From: Candidatus Binatia bacterium
GTDB lineage: Bacteria > Desulfobacterota_B > Binatia > UBA9968 > JAJDTQ01
Length of the DNA: 22,738 nucleotides
NCBI GenBank assembly: GCA_022827045.1
Contig: JAJDTQ010000016.1
Span: forward strand, 1 to 22,738
Direction: 5' to 3'
A program made the translations under genes and the position numbers. This document shows, piece by piece, positions 16,474-22,738 of this stretch. The notes beneath the pieces are model-generated. The model had not been told where the DNA came from and did not search any database. It worked only from the letters and a program-made list of their open reading frames with translations. Each line of letters starts with the position of its first letter. Positions within the stretch are counted from its first letter, which is position 1.

Positions 16474-17344
16474 GGCCGTTCTCCTCGATCTGCTTAGCCG
16501 CCTGGAGCAGCACCCGGCGGACGAACACCGACACCATCTTGCGGCGGTAGTCGGCGCCGGCGTGCGGGTCGGAAGGAGGGTCCACTTCGGTGGCCGCTAT
16601 CTCTCCGGCCGCCCGCGCCGCCTGCTCATCCAACACGGCCCCCTTCAGAGTCGCCTCCGCCCTGGCGGCCCGGAGCGGAACCGGCGCGGCTCCGCCGATG
16701 CCGATACGCACCTCGACCACGCTGCCCGGTCGCTTTCCGTCCGGCACCACCATGGCCGCCACGCCCACCATCGCCAGGTCCTCGGGGCTGATGGCGTGCT
16801 TGAGGTACACGCCGACCGCTCCGGCGGGCGGATGCTCGATGTCGATGCGGCACAGGATCTCGTCCGGCTCCAGTGCGGTCTCGAAGTACCCCGTGAAGAA
16901 CTCCGCCAGCGGGACTTCACGGGCGTCGGAGCGTCTCCGCAGCACGGCGCGGGCGTTCAGCGCCAGCAGTGCCGGAGGCAGGTCGGCGCCGGGCTCGTTG
17001 TGGCATACGTTGCCGCCGATTGTGCCGAGGTTGCGCACGGCCGTGGAACTTACCTGCCGTGCCGCTGCCGGCAGGACGGCGACCTCTTCGTTCAGGACCG
17101 GCGAAGCGATCAACTGGCGGCAGGTATTCATGGCGCCGATGGAGAGGCCCGCGGCGCTCACCTCGAGGCCGCGAAGCACCTCGACGGGCTCGAGATCGAT
17201 CAAGGCCGCGGGCGTCACCAGCCGGTTCCGCATCATCACCAGCAGGGATTGCCCCCCGGCAATGGGCAGAGCCTCATGGGTGTATGCTTCGCGCGCCGCC
17301 AGCGCTTCGTCCAGGTCGGCGGGTCGGATCAGTCTGCATTCCAT
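16460..17344 (-). CDS. molybdenum hydroxylase FAD-binding subunit (CoxM type)
   Basis: 294 residues from ATG 17344, with AAGGA six bases upstream. FAD-binding motifs are AGGQSL (29-34) and TIGGNV (108-113), the two hallmarks of the PCMH/CO-dehydrogenase FAD subunit. A C-terminal CoxM-type domain follows (IGIGGAAPVPLRA, then YRRKMVSVFVRR). It accepts electrons from the 2Fe-2S subunit and hands them to an external acceptor. The gene starts 10 bp after the large-subunit gene and overlaps the small-subunit gene by 14 bp, so all three subunits are translated from one message. Confidence 0.95.
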   Translation of the reverse strand: MECRLIRPADLDEALAAREAYTHEALPIAGGQSLLVMMRNRLVTPAALIDLEPVEVLRGLEVSAAGLSIGAMNTCRQLIASPVLNEEVAVLPAAARQVSSTAVRNLGTIGGNVCHNEPGADLPPALLALNARAVLRRRSDAREVPLAEFFTGYFETALEPDEILCRIDIEHPPAGAVGVYLKHAISPEDLAMVGVAAMVVPDGKRPGSVVEVRIGIGGAAPVPLRAARAEATLKGAVLDEQAARAAGEIAATEVDPPSDPHAGADYRRKMVSVFVRRVLLQAAKQIEENGHGAA

Positions 17345-17354
17345 GGTCGATCCT

Positions 17355-19652
17355 TCACCGGCCGGCGCCCTTCCGTTGACCCTCCACGGCTTCCAGCACC
17401 CTCTCGGGATGCAGCGGCAGTTCCTTGAGACGGACCCCCAAGGCGTCGTAGATGGCGTTGCCGATGGCCGGCGCGATGCCCACGATGGCCAACTCGCCGA
17501 TGCCCTTGGCGCCGAACGGACCTTCCGGGAGCGGCACCTCCACCGCGATGGGCGTGATCTCCGGGATCTCCTGGCTCGACGGTATCTTGTAGTCCATGAA
17601 CGAGGGATTGATGACCCGGCCCTGGTCGAACTGGAGCCGTTCGTGCAGGGCGTAGCCCAGTCCCATGACCACCCCGCCGACGATCTGGCCGTCGACGCTC
17701 ACGGGGTTCAGGCTCTTGCCCACATCGTGGGCCGAGGCGATGCGCCGCACGCGGACGATGCCAGTCTCCTCGTCGATCTCCGCCTCCACCGCCTGCGCCG
17801 CGTACTTCCAGCCGGGGACGTACTCCTTGCGCTGGACCTTGTGAGGCAGCGTCGGATAGTCGCCCTTGCCGCCGTAGGAGCCCTTGCCCAGGATCGGCCG
17901 CTCGCTGGTATGAGCCCGTTCGAGGACTTCGCCGAAAGTGAGCGAGATCTCGGGGTGTCCGGGCGACACCACGCGCTGCCCGACTGCCGCGAGATCGCTC
18001 TGCGGAACCTCCACCATCCTGGAGGCCACCTCCAGGAGCTGGGTCCTCGCGTCCTCGGCGGCGATCTTCACGGCCATGCCGGTGTAGAAGGTCACCCGGC
18101 TGGAGTAGGTCCCGCGATCGTAGGGCGTGGTGCCGGTGTCCGCGCTGGAGATGCCCACCGCGTCGACCGGGAGCCCGAGCACCTCGGCGGCGATCTGGCA
18201 GAGCACCACGGACATGCCCTGGCCAATCTCGGAGGCGCCTGTCAGCACCTGGGCGCTGCCGTCCTCGTTGAACTGGACGTAGGCGCTGGAGATGCTGGAG
18301 TGGGTGGTGGGGGACTTGGCGACGACCGCGAGGCCGCGGCCCACGTTCTTCGGCCTGGGCGTTCCCCAACCGATCTCGTCGGCCACCTTTTGGAGGCATT
18401 CCCGGAGCCCGATGCTCTGCACCACGTCGTCGATGGAGTTGATGTCGCCTTCCTCGAGGATGTTCTTCAGGCGGAGCTCCAGCGGATCCATGCCCAGGCG
18501 CTCGGCGATCATGTCCAGTTGCGACTCGATGGCGAAGGCGCCCTCGGGCACCCCCAGCCCACGCAACTGGGTGCCGCGCATCTTGTTGGTGTAGACCAGG
18601 GTGGACGTGACCCGGATGTCGTGGATGCGGTAGGGGCCGACGCCGTCCTTCATGGCGCGGTTGCTGGGGGCCAGGCCCTCGGCGTGGGCGCCGGTGTCCC
18701 ACAGGAAGCCGATGTCCCGTGCCGCCAGGGTGCCGTCCTTCATGACTCCGGTCTTGACCGTCACCGTGGCGGGCGTGGAGCCGGCCGTGGCGGTGAACTC
18801 TTCCGCCCGGGTCATGACCATCTTCACGGGCTTGCGGCTGCGGAGCGACAGAGCGACGGCCACGGGTTCCAGCCGCGGGTCGATCTTGCCGCCGAAGCCG
18901 CCGCCAACCTTGGTGCAGATCACCCGCATGCGGCTTTCCGGAATGGCGAACAGCGCGGCGAGCAGGGTGCGGAGCTGGAACACCTCCTGGCTGCAGGTCC
19001 ATACGGTCACCGTGTTGCCCCGGGCCGCGGCCATGGCGGCATGGGGTTCCATGTAGCTATGATGGATCTGGCTTGCGTGGAAGGTGTCCTCGAACACGTA
19101 GTCGGCCCGCGCCAACGCCGCGTCCACGTCGCCGCGCTGGTGCGTCGACTGGTGGATGATGTTGGTGCCGTGGACGGGTTCCCACATCGCCAGGTACACG
19201 GACCGGGCCGGGCCCAGCTCCTCGTGGATTAGCGGCGCGCCGTCCCGCGCCGCCTCCGCGGCGTCGAAGACCGCCGGCAGCTCTTCGTAGTCCACGTCGA
19301 TGAGGGAGAGCGCCTCCAGCGCCCGCTCCTCGTCCGGCGCCGCGGCCCCGGCCACCGGTTCGCCGACCCAGCGCACCTTGTCGGCCGCGAGAATCCGGTT
19401 GTCTTCGATGGCGTAGCCGTAGCGCCGGTCCGGGACGTCCTGGGCCGTGATCACGGTGACCCCTGGAAGCTCACGGGCCTTTTCCACGTCGATGGACCGG
19501 ATCCTGGCGTGGGGCAGCGGGCTCCGCAGGATCTTGCCCCACAGCATCCCCGGCTGGCTCACGTCCGGCCCGTACACCGCCTGCCCCGAGATCATCTCGG
19601 CGCCGTCCGGGCGCACCGCCGGAGTGCCTATTACGCGATAGTCGTCAGCCAT
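17355..19652 (-). CDS. molybdenum hydroxylase large (molybdopterin) subunit, substrate unknown
   Basis: 765 residues, the usual length for the family, from ATG 19652 with GGAG eight to nine bases upstream. The N-terminal ald_Xan_dh_C part (residues 15-130: SGQAVYGPDV, GKILRSPLPHARI, VGEPVA) is followed by the molybdopterin-binding part. That part contains GGGFGGK (250-256), LRGLGVPEGAFAIE (363-376) and the catalytic glutamate Glu720 in GAKGIGE. The active-site loop lacks the AYRCSFR motif of form I CO dehydrogenase and the AYRGAGR of form II, so CO oxidation is not supported. Hydroxylation of a heteroaromatic ring or acyl-CoA ring with water as oxygen source is the likely reaction. No maturation (XdhC-type) gene is in view. 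An upstream UbiD gene suggests a heterocyclic carboxylate pathway. Confidence 0.93.
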   Translation of the reverse strand: MADDYRVIGTPAVRPDGAEMISGQAVYGPDVSQPGMLWGKILRSPLPHARIRSIDVEKARELPGVTVITAQDVPDRRYGYAIEDNRILAADKVRWVGEPVAGAAAPDEERALEALSLIDVDYEELPAVFDAAEAARDGAPLIHEELGPARSVYLAMWEPVHGTNIIHQSTHQRGDVDAALARADYVFEDTFHASQIHHSYMEPHAAMAAARGNTVTVWTCSQEVFQLRTLLAALFAIPESRMRVICTKVGGGFGGKIDPRLEPVAVALSLRSRKPVKMVMTRAEEFTATAGSTPATVTVKTGVMKDGTLAARDIGFLWDTGAHAEGLAPSNRAMKDGVGPYRIHDIRVTSTLVYTNKMRGTQLRGLGVPEGAFAIESQLDMIAERLGMDPLELRLKNILEEGDINSIDDVVQSIGLRECLQKVADEIGWGTPRPKNVGRGLAVVAKSPTTHSSISSAYVQFNEDGSAQVLTGASEIGQGMSVVLCQIAAEVLGLPVDAVGISSADTGTTPYDRGTYSSRVTFYTGMAVKIAAEDARTQLLEVASRMVEVPQSDLAAVGQRVVSPGHPEISLTFGEVLERAHTSERPILGKGSYGGKGDYPTLPHKVQRKEYVPGWKYAAQAVEAEIDEETGIVRVRRIASAHDVGKSLNPVSVDGQIVGGVVMGLGYALHERLQFDQGRVINPSFMDYKIPSSQEIPEITPIAVEVPLPEGPFGAKGIGELAIVGIAPAIGNAIYDALGVRLKELPLHPERVLEAVEGQRKGAGR

Positions 19653-19672
19653 GTGGTTCGCTCCGTCCGCCC

Positions 19673-19701
19673 AATACAGCCGATACCGGGGGGTGGGTCA
19701 A
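19673..19701 (-). promoter_or_regulatory. possible internal promoter before the molybdenum hydroxylase genes
   Basis: On the minus strand TTGACC (19701-19696), a 17-bp spacer and TGTATT (19678-19673) resemble a sigma-70 promoter, although the -10 lacks the key A at position two. It lies in the 82-bp gap between the UbiD gene and the large-subunit gene, the widest gap in this gene run. Transcription would start about 14 bases before the ATG. Confidence 0.3.
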
Positions 19702-19734
19702 GCACCTCCGGGTTGCCGGTACACGGTCGGCCCC

Positions 19735-21162
19735 TCAGATGTCGCAGACATCGGGCCATCTTTTCCGGATGCGCTCCTTCAACTCGGCGCTTGCCTCCGC
19801 GACCTTGGGAAACGTATCCCTGCGGTTCCAGGGGCGGCATGCGTCGATGAGCATCCTCTTGTTCAGGTTCCTGCGATCCTCGGGGTAGGCCATGGGGTCC
19901 AGGGGGCTGCTCCAGCAGTTGCGGACGATGTCGAGGTCCGAGTCCGGGTCCACGCGCGTGCACATGGCCCACGACACCGCGTCCGCATCGGTTGGGTCGA
20001 TGTCGTCGTCGACCACGACGATCATCTTGTTCAAGTAGGATCCGGCGTAGGAGCCCGCGGCAGCCATGGCGGCCTGTTTGGCGTGACCCTGGTACATCTG
20101 CTCGATGGCGACGGTGATGAACATCTGGCTGCCGCAGCCCTCGTGGTTCCAGACGCCCTTGATGCCGGGAACGCCCGCCGCCTCCATCTGCTCCCAGATC
20201 GCCGAGCTGCCCAGGAAGCTGGACATGTAGGTGTCGTCGCTTGGAGGTCTGCGCGGCGGAGTGCCGAGGATGATGGGGTCGTTCCGGTGCGTCAGCGACG
20301 CCACCTCGATCACCGGCTGTTTCTCCCGGCCCCCCGCGTAGTAGCCGGTCCACTCTCCGAACGGGCCTTCGGGCTCCAAGCGCCCGGGCGGGATGTGACC
20401 CTCCACGGCGATCTCGGCGGTGGCCGGAAGCGGCAGGTCCGTGACCGCGCCGCGAACGACGTCCACCGGTTCTCCGCGTATTCCCCCTGCCACGTCGTAT
20501 TCGCAGACGCCGGCGGCGGCGTGGAGTCCGGCCATCAGGTAGATCAACGGGTCGTGACCGAAGGAGACGGCGACAGGGCAGGGCTCGTTCCGGCGCCAAT
20601 ACTTCTCCATGATGATGCGACCCTGCTTGCCTCCGGTGATCATGATGCCCAGGGTGTTGCGGTCGTGGACGGCCACCCGGTAGCAGCCCACGTTGACCCA
20701 GTCCGAGTCCGGGTCCCGCATGACCACCGCGCACCCGGTTCCCAGGTAGCGGCCGCCGTCGTCTTCATGCCACTTGGGGGTGGGAAACCGGAGCATGTCG
20801 ATGTCCCCGCCGGTGGCCACGTTCTCGAGAAGCGGACCCGAGTCCACCTCCCGGGGCTTGATTCCCGGCAGGGCGCCGTGGAACCGGCGGCAGTGCTCGA
20901 CCATGGCCCTCAGCGACAGGCCTTGGGGAATGTCGAGGGCGGCGGCGATCCGTTCGGGCGCGGTGGTGACGTTGGCAAGCACCCGGAAGCCTTGCGGATA
21001 ACCGGGTATGTCGTCGAACAGGAGCGCGGGGCGGCCCACCCGTTCCATGTAGAGGTCGGTGATGGCGCCGATCTCCTCGTCGCAGCCGGCGCCGTTGACG
21101 CGGCGGACCTGGCCCAGGGCGTCGATGCGGTCGATCCAGTCACGCAGGTCGCTTACCGGCAT
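19735..21162 (-). CDS. UbiD-family prenylated-FMN-dependent decarboxylase
   Basis: 475 residues from ATG 21162, with GGAG nine bases upstream. The UbiD fold is clear: DLRDWIDRIDALGQV at the start, LLFDDIPGYPQG (47-58), WVNVGCYR (155-162), ITGGKQGRIIMEKYW (175-189) and EGPFGEWTGYY (265-275). Arg162, Glu265 and Glu270 fit the conserved Arg-Glu-Glu active-site set. Such enzymes reversibly (de)carboxylate aromatic, heteroaromatic or alpha,beta-unsaturated acids using prenylated FMN made by a UbiX protein, which is not encoded here. Length and context (catabolic cluster, no ubiquinone genes) argue against the ubiquinone-biosynthesis UbiD itself. The substrate is probably an aromatic or heterocyclic carboxylate handled together with the molybdenum hydroxylase. 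Confidence 0.93.
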   Translation of the reverse strand: MPVSDLRDWIDRIDALGQVRRVNGAGCDEEIGAITDLYMERVGRPALLFDDIPGYPQGFRVLANVTTAPERIAAALDIPQGLSLRAMVEHCRRFHGALPGIKPREVDSGPLLENVATGGDIDMLRFPTPKWHEDDGGRYLGTGCAVVMRDPDSDWVNVGCYRVAVHDRNTLGIMITGGKQGRIIMEKYWRRNEPCPVAVSFGHDPLIYLMAGLHAAAGVCEYDVAGGIRGEPVDVVRGAVTDLPLPATAEIAVEGHIPPGRLEPEGPFGEWTGYYAGGREKQPVIEVASLTHRNDPIILGTPPRRPPSDDTYMSSFLGSSAIWEQMEAAGVPGIKGVWNHEGCGSQMFITVAIEQMYQGHAKQAAMAAAGSYAGSYLNKMIVVVDDDIDPTDADAVSWAMCTRVDPDSDLDIVRNCWSSPLDPMAYPEDRRNLNKRMLIDACRPWNRRDTFPKVAEASAELKERIRKRWPDVCDI

Positions 21163-21180
21163 TCTCCGACGCTCCGAGGT

Positions 21181-22650
21181 TCAGAACTGGAACCGGCTGC
21201 CCGGCGTGCGGGGGATGTACTGTCCCTTGCTGGTCGCGGTGATCCGGGACCTGGGCTCTCCCTCCGGCCATTCCGTCAGCACCTCGCCGCGGCGGATGGT
21301 CATGACGGGCCAGCCGGTCATCTCGCGGCCCTCGAGGATGGTCCAGCCCGGACGCGTGTGCACCGTATCGTTCGTCACGGTGACCTTGCGCTTCAGGTCG
21401 ACGATCACCACGTCGCCGTCCGAACCCACCTGCAGGCACCCCTTGCGGGGATAGAGCCCGAATATCCTGGCCGGGGCCTCGCACATCATCTCCACCAGCC
21501 GTTCCAGCGAGATCCGCCCCTTGTTGATCCCTTCGTCGAGCATCAACGGCAGCATCATCTCCACGCGGGAGGGGAAACCGCTCGTGGTCTTCCACACGTC
21601 GCCGGGCACCTCCATCTCCGCGCGCGTGCCGTGGGAAACCACGTGGTCCGAACCCAGGGCGTCGATCTCGCCGTTCTTGCAGGCTTCCCAGAGGATCTCC
21701 ATGGTCTCGGGATACCGCAGCGGCACGTTGATCTTCCAGGTGCCCGCGGGCAGGCAGAGGTACACGGGGTTGCTCTGGGAGTAGATCTCGACGCCCTCTT
21801 CCTTTGCCTGGCGGATGGCCAGCAGAGACTCGGCCGTGGTCGTATGCTGGACGTACATGGGGCATTTGGTGATCTTGGCCAGGTAGGCGTACTGGCGGAT
21901 ATGGTGGGCCTCGACGAAATCCGGCGAGCGGTCCGTCCACGCCTCCATGTCCATGCGCCCCGCGTCCATCAAACGCTGGGAAAAGACCCGGACGATCTCG
22001 AAGTTCTCCGGATGGAAGGAGACGATCCCCGGCGGCCCGATCCTGGCGACGTTCTCCAGGGTCTTGTACACCACGCCGTCGTCAAAGCCGGTGGCCAGAC
22101 CCGAGCGGTAGACGTACCAGAGCTTGGCGGCGATGTGGGGATGCTTGGCGTGGCAGTAGAACTTGTAGGACGTGACGCCGTACTTCTCGGCGTATTCGAC
22201 GATCTCTTCGGCCTGCTGGTCCGTCTCGAGTTGCGGGGTGAAGTAGAAATCCGTGATGCAGTTCTGGTGCCCGGTCTCGATGGCGATGTCCATGACGTCG
22301 TGAAACGAGACCACGTCCTCCGGTCTCGTGTCCTGCACGAACGGCTTTTTCCCCATCCGGGGGCTCGGATCCTGGATGCCCCAGGTGGTGACGCCTCCGG
22401 CGGCTGCGGCCGGAGACTCGGTCTCGAGGTCGATGTCGAGGGGGAACGAGTGGCCGGGATGGCCCTCGGGATCGACGAGGCCCGGCAGGACATGCTTGCC
22501 GGCGGCGTCGACGACCCGGGCCGCGTCGATCTCGAAGCCGGGCTTGAGGATGGCGACGATCTTTCCGTCGCTGATGGCGAGATTCGCGGGACGGCAGCCC
22601 TCGTGAACGACCACCTTCCCGTTCTTGATCAGCAGATCCACGCGTTCCAT
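21181..22650 (-). CDS. cyclic amidohydrolase (dihydropyrimidinase/D-hydantoinase-like) with altered metal motif
   Basis: 489 residues from ATG 22650, with AAAGGAG six bases upstream. Amidohydrolase features: N-terminal LIKNGKVVV, PGLVDPEGHPGHS (56-68), AAAAGGVTTW (81-90), the metal-bridging Lys163 in TSYKFY, His213 in FHPEN, His269 in QHTT, and Asp335 in GSDH. The usual H-x-H of strand 1 reads E-G-H (Glu62, His64), with a further His67. Family members hydrolyse cyclic amides such as dihydropyrimidines, hydantoins and allantoin. The altered motif makes a different metal set or substrate likely. It is the first gene of the run, 18 bp before the UbiD gene, and would open a ring produced by the other enzymes or prepare substrate for them. 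That order is inferred. Confidence 0.9.
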   Translation of the reverse strand: MERVDLLIKNGKVVVHEGCRPANLAISDGKIVAILKPGFEIDAARVVDAAGKHVLPGLVDPEGHPGHSFPLDIDLETESPAAAAGGVTTWGIQDPSPRMGKKPFVQDTRPEDVVSFHDVMDIAIETGHQNCITDFYFTPQLETDQQAEEIVEYAEKYGVTSYKFYCHAKHPHIAAKLWYVYRSGLATGFDDGVVYKTLENVARIGPPGIVSFHPENFEIVRVFSQRLMDAGRMDMEAWTDRSPDFVEAHHIRQYAYLAKITKCPMYVQHTTTAESLLAIRQAKEEGVEIYSQSNPVYLCLPAGTWKINVPLRYPETMEILWEACKNGEIDALGSDHVVSHGTRAEMEVPGDVWKTTSGFPSRVEMMLPLMLDEGINKGRISLERLVEMMCEAPARIFGLYPRKGCLQVGSDGDVVIVDLKRKVTVTNDTVHTRPGWTILEGREMTGWPVMTIRRGEVLTEWPEGEPRSRITATSKGQYIPRTPGSRFQF

Positions 22651-22706
22651 GGGCTACTCCTTTCCGGTTAAGGAAATTCCGATCAATTGCTGCCGGGCAA
22701 GTCGGC

Positions 22707-22738
22707 GCCCTTCGACTTCGCTTCGCTACGCTCAGGGC
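22707..22738. repeat. short hairpin-like repeat at window end
   Basis: The last 32 bases begin with GCCCT and end with AGGGC, and contain a stutter of TTCGAC, TTCGC, TTCGC, TACGC. This composition resembles dispersed intergenic repeats of some GC-rich genomes. Only one copy is seen here, so its repeated nature is unproven. The 56 bases between it and the amidohydrolase start show a ribosome binding site but no clear promoter. Confidence 0.3.

Noticed and set aside
16590..19232. 880-codon plus-strand open frame
   Set aside because: It is antisense to the molybdenum hydroxylase large and FAD subunits, with no domain and no ribosome binding site. It is a by-product of codon bias.
17355..19652. 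aerobic CO dehydrogenase (CoxL) identity
   Set aside because: The CoxL-type active-site loop motifs AYRCSFR and AYRGAGR are absent; the aligned region reads LRGLGVPE, so only the broader family is supported.
19735..21162. ubiquinone-biosynthesis UbiD
   Set aside because: There are no ubiquinone genes nearby and the context is a catabolic operon; only the UbiD superfamily is supported.
19651..22671. 1006-codon plus-strand open frame
   Set aside because: It is antisense to the UbiD and amidohydrolase genes, which have full family motifs. The His/Gly/Val/Asp-rich product matches no family.

Overview
This is a GC-rich, gene-dense stretch of bacterial chromosome with no rRNA, tRNA, CRISPR array, transposase or phage gene that I can see. 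No taxonomic marker is present. The mix (molybdenum hydroxylase, UbiD-type decarboxylase, cyclic amidohydrolase, paired luciferase-like monooxygenases, MatB-like ligase, YbbA/YbbP/TesA trio) suits a metabolically versatile proteobacterium or a related uncultured lineage. That placement is an inference. No gap between genes exceeds about 160 bases.

Layout, left to right. (1) 1-3575, minus strand: a small four-helix membrane protein, an alpha/beta hydrolase, a crotonase-fold protein and a malonyl-CoA-synthetase-like ligase cut by the window edge. This looks like one acyl-CoA/organic-acid unit with its own promoter near 3613-3621. (2) 3672-8058: the conserved YbbA/YbbP ABC exporter pair (minus) facing the periplasmic GDSL esterase TesA and a GNAT acetyltransferase (plus). 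The tesA and ybbA start codons are only 13 bp apart. (3) 8103-12683, minus strand: an alpha/beta hydrolase, two tandem luciferase-like flavin oxidoreductases about 80% identical to each other, and a monomeric-sarcosine-oxidase-type FAD enzyme. (4) 12684-13868: a divergent control region with a long perfect palindrome, then a ribbon-helix-helix protein and a DUF6036-like nucleotidyltransferase, which I read as a candidate toxin-antitoxin-like module. (5) 13893-22650, minus strand: an 8.8-kb operon-like run of cyclic amidohydrolase, UbiD-family decarboxylase, molybdenum hydroxylase large, FAD and 2Fe-2S subunits, a 14-helix MFS transporter and a YdeI-like protein.

Block 5 is the strongest candidate for an undescribed pathway. 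A molybdenum hydroxylase, a prenylated-FMN decarboxylase and a ring-opening amidohydrolase would together suit oxidation, decarboxylation and hydrolysis of an N- or O-heterocyclic acid, with the MFS protein moving substrate or product. The amidohydrolase has a changed metal-binding motif, so its chemistry may be unusual. Block 3 looks like a second oxidative catabolic unit. Its upstream region is shared with the RHH/nucleotidyltransferase pair, so the two may be co-regulated. The substrate of either block cannot be read from sequence.
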